From assembly GCA_024401335.1 (NCBI GenBank), contig JAKSLH010000017.1, positions 1-59,924 on the forward strand: a stretch of DNA of 59,924 bases, read 5' to 3'. The translations under genes and the position numbers were made by a program. Under the pieces are notes generated by a model. The model had not been told where the DNA came from and made no database searches. It was given only the letters and a program-made list of their open reading frames with translations. Positions 52,927 to 59,924 of this stretch are shown piece by piece (the stretch's first letter is position 1; every line of letters begins with the position of its first letter). Source of the stretch: Bacteroidales bacterium (GTDB taxonomy: Bacteria > Bacteroidota > Bacteroidia > Bacteroidales > Marinilabiliaceae).

Positions 52927-55404
52927 TTAGTTTTTCTCTAAATTGAAGGCGAACCAGTTGTCGCCATTGAAAACAACAGAAGCTGTAACTACATCGCCTT
53001 CAGCAATTTCCTTGCCTTTGAGCAAGTATCCAGAGACATAGTAACCACGGTCTTCGAAGTTAACGAAACCATATTCGAAATTCTTCTCGTTGCGAAGCAG
53101 ATGAATTGGTCCGGTAACAGTCTTCTTGAGTTCGTCGCATTCTTCGTCGGAAGGGTCGATGCTGATATATTTGATCTGCTGCTGGCCCATCTTGTCGGTT
53201 TTGCTTATATAAGCGACGCTTAGAGTCTCTCCTGGTTGTGGTGCAGAGCCGTTGTCGTATCCGACTATTCCGGTATATCCACCTTCGCACACACAGTTGA
53301 ACTGACGCTTGTTGTAGTCAACTCGTCCGACGACAGCCTTGTGGGTGCCAAAATGATTCACGCCATTTCGGTATTCTATGTGACGAATGATGATAGCTTT
53401 GTTGTAGTTGCTATCCTTAGGTATGATAGGGTAGAACTCTACGAAGTCACCGATGTGGATGTTGATAGAAGGCGCGTCTGCGACGTAGTGGATAGAACCC
53501 TTGTCGTAGATGTGGAAAGTCTTCTTTATCTTGTCTTCGCCGTCGACATAGCCGATAGTGATCATGCCCGTCAGGTCGATGTCGTCGTTGAGTGGTGAAG
53601 CGCTAATCACCTTGCAATGATCTTCGGTCTGTATGTAGGACACGAGATAGCATTTATCAAGAACATCCTTAGGATTGAAGACATTAAACTTGTCGATATT
53701 GCTCAAAATGCGAAGTCCGTCGCTAGAAAGCAGTGTAACGGATGTGAAAGGAGCACCGTTGCGGCCAACTTTGCTAGTTACTTCTACGGCCTTCATTTTA
53801 GCTGTTACGGCATCATCAAGTATGAACTCGTTGGCAGTGGCAATGTTTTCTGCATAGAAAGACTTATTGCTTGTTGTTGGCGTAGTGCCTGATGGTATCT
53901 GCTTCTGAAGCGTGTCGTAGTCGGGCTTGATACGCTGCTGGAACTGAGTGGCAATGTTGTAGTATGCCAGCAGTTCGTGTGCAGCTTCAGGTATCATGCC
54001 GTTGTCGAGCATTATCCTTGCCATAGCAAGATGAGCGTCGGTTGTGCGTTCTTCGCGAGCCTCAGAAGTCAATGCTTTGCAAACGGCAGCAGTCTTCAAC
54101 TTAGCATCGTCGGTTATCTGAGCCAATTCGAGCCAAAGATATGAGCGGCTGTTCATTGCCAGCAGGCGTCTGTAGATGCTCAATGCTTCATCTTTCTTGC
54201 CCTTTTGAGAGAGTATGCGAGCCTTTGTGCGATGGTTGAAGTCGTTGTTTTTGTCGTGTTGTATAGCATTGTCGATCCAAGCCATGAATACATCACTAGG
54301 TTCGGTGCCGTTTATGCGTATGCTGTCGTAGTAAGTCTGGAGACAACGCTGAGCGAGTGAAGGAATTTCTTTAGCATTGCGCTGGTTGCGGTTGTTAGGC
54401 TTCTGCCAATCATCTTCGCGAAGATTCTGTATACCCCACTTCTCCATCAACTCAGCAAAGCTGCCGATCTGCTCGTTAGACAACGAGTAAACGATTGTGG
54501 CGAGTGCCTTAGAGTGATACTGGTTTTGTATGTTAAGACCTTTTATCTGCTCAACATACTTCAATCCTAAGATAGCTACACTCTGAGGGTCTCTCTTAGA
54601 AGCCTCGTAAAGAGAGCTATAACCACGTCGGCAGATGCGATCGATAATTAAGTCGTTTGTTATGTTCGGATTTTGTAGGAATACTTCAGATATCTCATCG
54701 ATGCTGTAACCAAGTGAGAGGCATCTATCGATAAGTCTTTGAGACAGAGGTGCAATGGTGCGGTCTGTAAGTTGAACAGGCTTGAGGTCTTCTTGTGTCA
54801 GGTTGTTGATGCCCCATGCCTTAATGAAAGGCAATAGCTTAACCTCTGGGTATTCAGCGCACACATGAGAGGCCATGTTGGCAATAGATGAATGAATAGA
54901 TGAAGGTCTTTCGTTTTCGAGCTTAATGTATTCATTCAAAACCTCTTGCGCAGTCTCGCCGCCCATAGTACGGAGGCCTTCGCGTAGGTAGTAATATATT
55001 AACTGGCCGTAACTGTCATGCAGCTTCTTGTCGAGAGGCTCTCTAGCATTAAGGTCACGTATGTATTCGTAGGCACTACGAGCGCCGCCCTGGCGAGCGT
55101 CGCGTAGAGCGTCTTGCATCTCTTTAGCGTGAGGAGTAAGTCGAGTTCTAAGGCTTTCTATGATTCTTTTAGCCTTCACTGGGTCGGCCACTTCCATGGC
55201 GACAACCTCCATTTGATTGAGAAATTTCTCTGCTCTTTCTGTTTGACCGTTATTCAGTTCGTTTGTACAACATTCTTTCATTACATCGAACAACCCCAAA
55301 CAGGTCCACTCGTTTTTTTCTTGTTGGATATCGGTTCTTGCTACGTTTATCGCTTGTTCAAGGCTTCCTTCTTCAATAAGCCTTCTTACTTCAGTATAAG
55401 ACAT
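52927..55404 (-). CDS. Large TPR-like protein with C-terminal S1/cold-shock-like domains, resembling TOTE conflict-system proteins
   Basis: This 825-residue cytoplasmic protein has no signal peptide or membrane segment. The N-terminus VRRLIEEGSLEQAINVARTD resembles the start of TPR-like DUF7017 proteins of TOTE conflict systems. So does ERPSSIHSSIANMASHV (about 165-181). Two internal repeats share the pattern WGI-NL-xxD followed by a PSLAQRC/PLSQRLIDRC helix, at 197-231 and 323-357. The region 380-490 is TPR-like. From about 560, several small beta-rich segments look like OB/cold-shock folds, for example VVGRVDYNKRQFNCVCEGGY and FEYGFVNFEDRGYYVSGYLL. It has its own terminator. The primase-like polymerase, helicase and nuclease typical of TOTE loci are absent. 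Family and role are inferred. Confidence 0.55.
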   Translation of the reverse strand: MSYTEVRRLIEEGSLEQAINVARTDIQQEKNEWTCLGLFDVMKECCTNELNNGQTERAEKFLNQMEVVAMEVADPVKAKRIIESLRTRLTPHAKEMQDALRDARQGGARSAYEYIRDLNAREPLDKKLHDSYGQLIYYYLREGLRTMGGETAQEVLNEYIKLENERPSSIHSSIANMASHVCAEYPEVKLLPFIKAWGINNLTQEDLKPVQLTDRTIAPLSQRLIDRCLSLGYSIDEISEVFLQNPNITNDLIIDRICRRGYSSLYEASKRDPQSVAILGLKYVEQIKGLNIQNQYHSKALATIVYSLSNEQIGSFAELMEKWGIQNLREDDWQKPNNRNQRNAKEIPSLAQRCLQTYYDSIRINGTEPSDVFMAWIDNAIQHDKNNDFNHRTKARILSQKGKKDEALSIYRRLLAMNSRSYLWLELAQITDDAKLKTAAVCKALTSEAREERTTDAHLAMARIMLDNGMIPEAAHELLAYYNIATQFQQRIKPDYDTLQKQIPSGTTPTTSNKSFYAENIATANEFILDDAVTAKMKAVEVTSKVGRNGAPFTSVTLLSSDGLRILSNIDKFNVFNPKDVLDKCYLVSYIQTEDHCKVISASPLNDDIDLTGMITIGYVDGEDKIKKTFHIYDKGSIHYVADAPSINIHIGDFVEFYPIIPKDSNYNKAIIIRHIEYRNGVNHFGTHKAVVGRVDYNKRQFNCVCEGGYTGIVGYDNGSAPQPGETLSVAYISKTDKMGQQQIKYISIDPSDEECDELKKTVTGPIHLLRNEKNFEYGFVNFEDRGYYVSGYLLKGKEIAEGDVVTASVVFNGDNWFAFNLEKN

Positions 55405-55621
55405 CTTGGTTAATTAAATATTCATACAAAAATTTCTGCTAATTTATACATTTTCCTTAAAAAACAAAACTATTGTGGTTGATTTTTCTGCATGCTTAGC
55501 TATTTTGTCCGTTTGTAATTGCTTAAAGTTATGGTAAAATGGATAAAAACGATGATAAGAACCAGATAAGAGATTAGGTTAGTGAAGTTACAAATTGAAA
55601 ATCGTGTATAGTGTTTTTATC

Positions 55622-55660
55622 TTATCGTTATGCTGTCGTTGTCCTATCGCTATGTTATCG
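55622..55660. repeat. Second copy of the GTTATC-type repeat
   Basis: The 19-base core at 55622-55640 matches 21817-21835 with one difference, and the following bases keep the same CTATCG/GTTATCG rhythm. It lies in an intergenic region like the first copy, 33.8 kb away. Confidence 0.55.
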
Positions 55661-55838
55661 CAATGTTCTTAGAGCTTGATTGTAAGTTAGTGTTGGGTTA
55701 TGAGATTATAATTTGGAAGTTATGGAGAGATTTATAGAGTGATAAAAAGGAGATTGGTAAAGTCAGTTTCTCGCGGTGCTAATAATTATTATAGGATAAA
55801 AAAAACAAAAAAATGTTTCGTTGTTAGTGCGCTTTTTC

Positions 55839-55846
55839 TAATTTTG
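55839..55846 (+). promoter_or_regulatory. Bacteroidetes -7 box for the galactan genes
   Basis: TAATTTTG matches TAnnTTTG and lies 53 bp before the GH53 ATG. The sequence 19 bp upstream is TTTC, close to the -33 TTTG. Confidence 0.55.
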
Positions 55847-55899
55847 TAAACAAAATAAATGCTATTAAGTTTTTCTAAAAGTATTTTTCTTTGTTATAT

Positions 55900-57291
55900 A
55901 TGAAGATTAAGATTTTGATTCTTACCATATTGTCTGTGTTCGTTTTCTCCTTTGCGGCATGTGGTAATGATGATACTAAAGATGTTTCTGATACTGTGAC
56001 GCTAGTCATTAGTGAGCAGTCTGTTAGAATTGATGTCGGGCAAGCTTTGAGGCTTACTGCAGGATTGTCTAATGGCAAAAGCAGTGTGTGCTTGTGGAGT
56101 TCGGAGAACGAAAGCGTCGTAACAGTGGATAATGGCTTGGTTCGTGGTGTAGCTGAAGGCTCTACATGCGTAGTAGTGCAGACGGAAGATGGGAAATACA
56201 GTTCAAAATGTGAAGTTGTTGTCGTTTCTAAAAAAGAAGGCAGTGTAGATTATTCCAAAAGAGTTTTAGGGGCTGATATATCCATGTTGCCTGCATATCA
56301 AGCGATGCCTCGTGTTTATAAAGATATTGATGGTCAGGAAGTTGATTTCATGCCATTTGTGAAAGAGCAAGGCATGAGTGCGATGAGAGTAAGGCTCTTT
56401 GTTGACCCATATAATGAGAAGACCCATGAGAAGTCTGTTATTCAAGATTTGAAGTATGTAAAGTCGTTGGCACGTCAGATAAAAGAAAGCGGTCTGTCGT
56501 TTATGTTAGATTTCCATTACTCAGATTATTGGGCAGATCCGGCGAAACAATATGTGCCAGCAGAATGGTCGTCGCTAGATGCGGAAGGGCTTAAGGGGAA
56601 ACTATATGATTATACAAAGGAAGTATTAGAGCAGTTGGCCGGTGACGGTCTGACGCCAGACTATATACAGATAGGAAATGAAGTCAGTTATGGCATGTTG
56701 TGGCCAGCGGGTAGAGTGAGTTATGGTTCGCAAGATAATTGGCAGATGTTTTCTGACATGTTGTCGAATGCAAGTAAAGCATGTAGGGAGGCAGCTCCAG
56801 AGGCAAGGGTGATAGTACACATTGAGAGGTCGGAAAAGTCTAGTGATTGTGTAGAATTCATTAGTAATATGGAGAAATATGGTGTGGATTATGACATATT
56901 GGGTTTGAGCTATTATCCTTTCTGGCATGGACGAATAGAAGATTTTGACAAAACATTGAGTATTCTTTCGGATGAGACGTCGAAAGATATCATGATAGTA
57001 GAATTCGCCTATTATAATAACTGGTATCCGGATGATGCTAAATATAGTGCAAAAGCTATAGGTTATAGTGCTTCGCCAGAAGGTCAGCGAGATGCGACAA
57101 AGGCATTGGTTGGTATGTTGGAGAAGCATCCGCAGGTTGTAGGTTTGTTGTGGTGGTTCCCTGAGGAAAATGAAAGTCCATATACCGGACTACTTGAGTC
57201 GTGGACCAACAGAGGTCTTTTTGACAATGAGACAGGCAAAGCTTTGCCGGCGTTATATGAGCTCAAGTCGTTTGTTGGTATCGGTAAATAA
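55900..57291 (+). CDS. GH53 endo-beta-1,4-galactanase lipoprotein with N-terminal Big_2-like domain
   Basis: The enzyme cuts the beta-1,4-galactan side chains of pectin. The ATG at 55900 gives 463 residues with a lipoprotein signal ending FAAC (Cys22). A bacterial Ig-like (Big_2) domain (about 35-110) has LRLTAGLSNGKSSVCLWSSE. The GH53 barrel (about 120-460) starts RVLGADISMLPAYQ and contains FMLDFHYSDYWADPAKQ. The acid/base is Glu261 in QIGNEVSYGMLWP and the nucleophile is Glu368 in IMIVEFAYYNNW. Both are present, so it should be active, probably on the cell surface. It precedes the GH2 gene by 27 bp, so the pair is one operon. Confidence 0.92.
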   Translation: MKIKILILTILSVFVFSFAACGNDDTKDVSDTVTLVISEQSVRIDVGQALRLTAGLSNGKSSVCLWSSENESVVTVDNGLVRGVAEGSTCVVVQTEDGKYSSKCEVVVVSKKEGSVDYSKRVLGADISMLPAYQAMPRVYKDIDGQEVDFMPFVKEQGMSAMRVRLFVDPYNEKTHEKSVIQDLKYVKSLARQIKESGLSFMLDFHYSDYWADPAKQYVPAEWSSLDAEGLKGKLYDYTKEVLEQLAGDGLTPDYIQIGNEVSYGMLWPAGRVSYGSQDNWQMFSDMLSNASKACREAAPEARVIVHIERSEKSSDCVEFISNMEKYGVDYDILGLSYYPFWHGRIEDFDKTLSILSDETSKDIMIVEFAYYNNWYPDDAKYSAKAIGYSASPEGQRDATKALVGMLEKHPQVVGLLWWFPEENESPYTGLLESWTNRGLFDNETGKALPALYELKSFVGIGK

Positions 57292-57318
57292 ACATGTTAA
57301 TTCATTTATAGATAAAAT

Positions 57319-59760
57319 ATGAAAATCCGTTTTTTTTGTGCGGCAGCATTAGTGTTGGCGTCATGTGCGTCGGAAAATCACGATGTTCGATTGGAGACAA
57401 CTCTTGATACATGGCGTTTTGCCTATTCGTCAGAAGAGACGTCCGAGATGTCTGGGGCGTGTGCAGCAAAGTTTGATGATTCGAAATGGCAGGTTGTTAG
57501 TGTGCCTCATGACTGGGCCATATCAGGTGCCTTTGATAAAGAGATAGACAAGCAGATTGTCGCTATTGAGCAGAATGGCGAGAAAGAAGCGACAGAGCAT
57601 ACGGGTAGAACTGGTTCGTTGCCATATATCGGAGTAGGTTGGTATAGAACAGAATTTGTTTCATGCAAGAGCTACCAACGTGTTCTGTTGTCGTTTGACG
57701 GCGTGATGAGTGAGCCAGAAGTGTATGTCAATGGAGTGTATGCTGGCGGCTGGAAGAATGGCTATGCGCCGTTTGTACTGGATATATCAGATAAAGTTAA
57801 GTTTGGAAGGAAGAATGTCGTAGCTGTCAAAGCTTCGAATGTAGGTGAAAGTTCGAGATGGTATCCTGGTGCGGGCATATATCGTCCGGTGAAACTTATC
57901 CAAACATCTTCAACAGCGATTGCTGAATGGGGTGTTTCTGTGAGTGATGCAGATCTCATGCTTGATGATACAGAAGCTCAAGTGTATGTTTCGGCGGAAC
58001 TTGTAGGAGATACGGCCGGCGTGTCTGTAGATTTTAAAGTTTATGACGGTTCGTCGGCAGCAGATTGCTATGTATATAAACGAGAGATGCTGAATGCGAA
58101 GATCACCATGAAAAATCCTCGTTTGTGGTCACCAGAAGTGCCACATTTGTACACGCTTGTCACCACATTGACAAAGGAGGGAAATGTCGTTGATAGAAAG
58201 GTCACCAAGTTTGGTGTTAGAAACGTGTCATACACTGCAGAGAAGGGTTTCCAGCTTAATGGTCATTCGCGAAAGTTCAAGGGAGTGTGTCTGCATCATG
58301 ATTTAGGAGCAATCGGTACGGCTGTTAACAGAGCCGCTATAGTTCGTCAGATCAACATACTTAAAGAGATGGGTTGTGATGCGATACGTACAGCGCATAA
58401 TATACCATCGACATTGCAGATGGAAGTGTGTGACTCGATGGGTATGATGGTTATGGCAGAGAGCTTTGACGAGTGGATTTATCCAAAGTGTCAAAATGGC
58501 TATCATAGGTTCTTTGAGAAGTGGGCTGCGGAAGATTTGAAGGCTTTGGTGAATTGCCATAAGAATCATCCTTCGATTGTCATGTGGAGTATTGGCAATG
58601 AAATTCCAGAACAATGGGACAAGGAAAACGGAGTGAAATATGTTCGTGAGTTTACAGATCTTATTCATTCGATAGATCCAGATAGAGGACGTATTGTTAC
58701 ATCGGGTTGTGACCGTATTGATGATGCTGTAAGTTCTGGTTTTGCCCAGGAACTAGATGTCGTTGGTATGAATTACAGAACTCACAAATATCAAATGGCG
58801 TATGAGAAGACCCCTCAGAAGATCATCTTAGGTTCGGAGACAGCGTCGACAGTGTCGTCGCGAGGAGTATATAAATTACCAGTTGTACGTGCAGATAACA
58901 AGATGTATGAGGACGGACAGTGTTCGTCATACGATATGGAGGCATGCTGGTGGAGTAATATCCCAGAATCGGACTTTGAGCTGCAAGATGACAAACCATG
59001 GGTTATAGGAGAGTTTGTATGGACAGGTTTTGATTATCTTGGTGAGCCAACTCCATATGACGGGTTCTGGCCATCGAGAAGTTCGTATTTCGGCATCTGT
59101 GATTTGGCCGGTTTGCCTAAGGATAGATATTATCTTTATAGAAGCCGTTGGAATCTGTCGGATGAGACGTTGCATGTGTTGCCTCATTGGACATGGCCAG
59201 GTCATGAAGGCGAAACGATACCAGTATATTGTTATACAAGCTTTGATGAAGCAGAGCTGTTTGTCAATGGAGTATCTCAGGGACGCAAGAAAAAGAATGC
59301 GGCAAATTTGTCGGAGAGATATCGTTTGATGTGGAATGATGTTGTGTATCAACCAGGAGAGTTGAAGGTAGTAGCGTATGGTTATGATGGGGAAGAGTAT
59401 GTGGAGACAGTGCGTACGGCAGGAGCAGAGCACCATTTGGAGCTTACTGTTGACAGAAATGCTATCAATGCCGATGGAAATGACTTGGCCTTTATCACAG
59501 TTAGAATGGTTGATGACGAAGGCACATTGTGTCCATGGGCGGCAGATCAACTTTCGTTTGAGGTGAGAGGCGCAGGTGAGTTCAAGGGAGTTTGCAACGG
59601 TGATGCGACCTCTTTGGAGTCGTTTGTAGCGCCAACAATGAAGCTTTTTAATGGACAGTTGGTCGCTGTGGTTCAGAGCACTAAAGAAAAAGGCATGATG
59701 CGTTTGGTTGTTCATTGTCCGTCTTTGGTTGATGCAGAGATAGAGATATTGGCAGAATAA
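57319..59760 (+). CDS. GH2-family beta-galactosidase lipoprotein
   Basis: This 813-residue exo-acting glycosidase has a lipoprotein signal ending ASC (Cys16). The sugar-binding jellyroll (about 20-190) contains VPHDWAISGAFDKEIDK and SRWYPGAGIYRPVKLI. An Ig-like domain follows (about 195-300). The catalytic barrel has HHDLGAIGTAVNRAA, the acid/base Glu428 in SIGNEIPEQ and the nucleophile Glu507 in LGSETAS. C-terminal Ig-like domains (about 640-813) are of the DUF4982 and Big-type kind. With the GH53 partner it would release galactose from galactan oligosaccharides. Substrate preference among beta-galactosides is not fixed by sequence. No SusC/SusD genes are visible in the window. Confidence 0.9.
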   Translation: MKIRFFCAAALVLASCASENHDVRLETTLDTWRFAYSSEETSEMSGACAAKFDDSKWQVVSVPHDWAISGAFDKEIDKQIVAIEQNGEKEATEHTGRTGSLPYIGVGWYRTEFVSCKSYQRVLLSFDGVMSEPEVYVNGVYAGGWKNGYAPFVLDISDKVKFGRKNVVAVKASNVGESSRWYPGAGIYRPVKLIQTSSTAIAEWGVSVSDADLMLDDTEAQVYVSAELVGDTAGVSVDFKVYDGSSAADCYVYKREMLNAKITMKNPRLWSPEVPHLYTLVTTLTKEGNVVDRKVTKFGVRNVSYTAEKGFQLNGHSRKFKGVCLHHDLGAIGTAVNRAAIVRQINILKEMGCDAIRTAHNIPSTLQMEVCDSMGMMVMAESFDEWIYPKCQNGYHRFFEKWAAEDLKALVNCHKNHPSIVMWSIGNEIPEQWDKENGVKYVREFTDLIHSIDPDRGRIVTSGCDRIDDAVSSGFAQELDVVGMNYRTHKYQMAYEKTPQKIILGSETASTVSSRGVYKLPVVRADNKMYEDGQCSSYDMEACWWSNIPESDFELQDDKPWVIGEFVWTGFDYLGEPTPYDGFWPSRSSYFGICDLAGLPKDRYYLYRSRWNLSDETLHVLPHWTWPGHEGETIPVYCYTSFDEAELFVNGVSQGRKKKNAANLSERYRLMWNDVVYQPGELKVVAYGYDGEEYVETVRTAGAEHHLELTVDRNAINADGNDLAFITVRMVDDEGTLCPWAADQLSFEVRGAGEFKGVCNGDATSLESFVAPTMKLFNGQLVAVVQSTKEKGMMRLVVHCPSLVDAEIEILAE

Positions 59761-59809
59761 GGTGAGAAATACTTTAAGAAACATTCACATAAAAAATAAT
59801 ATTTATTGC

Positions 59810-59839
59810 TTGCAGTTTAAAAAATAACCACTACCTTTG
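59810..59839 (+). promoter_or_regulatory. tRNA-Lys promoter
   Basis: TTG at 59810-59812, 19 bp, then TACCTTTG at 59832-59839: a full match to the Bacteroidetes TTTG-N19-TAnnTTTG consensus. Transcription would start near 59846, about 26 nt before the tRNA. Confidence 0.75.
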
Positions 59840-59871
59840 CACCCGTTATCCGAGTAGGGTAGGCAAGCGAT

Positions 59872-59924
59872 GACTCGCTAGCTCAGCTGGTAGAGCAACA
59901 GACTCTTAATCTGTGGGTCCAGGG
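59872..59924 (+). tRNA. tRNA-Lys (anticodon CTT), 3' end cut by the window
   Basis: The acceptor 5' strand GACTCGC, the D arm (GCTC/GAGC with loop AGCTGGTA) and the anticodon arm (ACAGA-CTCTTAA-TCTGT, anticodon CTT) are complete. The variable loop and the first bases of the T arm follow before the window ends. Confidence 0.92.

Larger units (their letters stand above)
55405..55899. other. Long intergenic region
   Basis: This 495-bp AT-rich gap lies between the minus-strand TOTE-like gene and the plus-strand GH53 gene. It holds the GTTATC-type repeat at 55622-55660, the GH53 promoter box at 55839-55846 and long A/T runs at 55800-55815. No promoter box with a full consensus is seen for the minus-strand gene. 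There is no ORF of note. Confidence 0.6.

Noticed and set aside
58927-59784. 285-codon minus-strand frame over the GH2 gene
   Set aside because: It lies antisense to the catalytic and C-terminal part of an intact GH2 enzyme and its product has low-complexity, unnatural composition.
1-59924. Possible CRISPR array
   Set aside because: No regular series of repeats and spacers occurs; the only tandem repeat (21811-21876) has two units without spacers.

Overview
The window reads as a chromosomal segment of a Bacteroidales bacterium, most likely Prevotella/Segatella-like. I infer this from Bacteroidetes-type promoters (TAnnTTTG -7 boxes, some with TTG about 18-19 bp upstream), weak or absent Shine-Dalgarno sequences, and the families present: DUF4465 lipoprotein, DUF5106-thioredoxin, outer-membrane beta-barrel proteins, U32 peptidase, and GH53/GH2 lipoproteins. 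Nothing here tests the genus directly. There is no rRNA, CRISPR array or complete mobile element. One tRNA-Lys is cut by the right edge.

Layout. 1-3400: a secreted trypsin-like protease with an unknown secreted partner, then an internally deleted IS30-type transposase and two hairpins. 3412-10055: dnaK, a DUF2059-like secreted protein, mutS2 and a COG4299-type membrane protein. 10152-14226: an accessory-looking AT-rich stretch with a 5'-truncated CPBP protease, a CAP-domain protein, a DUF2493/SLOG protein, twin near-palindromes, an outer-membrane beta-barrel protein and a 31-codon secreted-peptide ORF. 14246-22005: a 5'-nucleotidase-like enzyme and a heavy-metal RND efflux operon (TolC-like, CusA/CzcA-like, His-rich CusB-like adaptor). 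22043-30414: AmtB, then a tight operon of thioredoxin-like protein, DUF4465 lipoprotein, BamE-like lipoprotein, an orphan, an LTA-synthase-like membrane enzyme and a U32 peptidase. 30491-32377: a PAS/GAF/HisKA/REC protein without a kinase ATPase domain. 32632-39610: a seven-gene operon (ketosynthase, ACP, two hotdog dehydratases, MMPL/RND exporter, CrtI/RetSat-like oxidoreductase, LolA-like carrier) that looks like a reduced aryl-polyene or related fatty-acid-like pathway. 39663-42985: a membrane/kinase-like fusion, PhoH and PurC. 43042-52778 (minus): an envelope and division operon lptD-ftsK-lolA-like-M23/LysM-SNF2. 52927-55404: a large protein whose sequence resembles the TPR (DUF7017) plus S1/cold-shock-like architecture of TOTE conflict systems. 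55900-59760: GH53 galactanase and GH2 beta-galactosidase lipoproteins. 59872-end: tRNA-Lys.

Working together: the RND genes form one metal exporter. The polyene-like operon contains condensation, carrier, dehydration, redox and export functions but no ketoreductase, so it must borrow one. The lptD operon joins outer-membrane assembly, chromosome segregation and wall hydrolysis. GH53 and GH2 would cut galactan and then trim galactosides at the cell surface.

The best candidates for something undescribed are the stand-alone TOTE-like protein, the minimal polyene-like operon, the ATPase-less hybrid regulator and the membrane-protein/cytidylate-kinase-like fusion. All family names come from reading the sequence; no database search was run.
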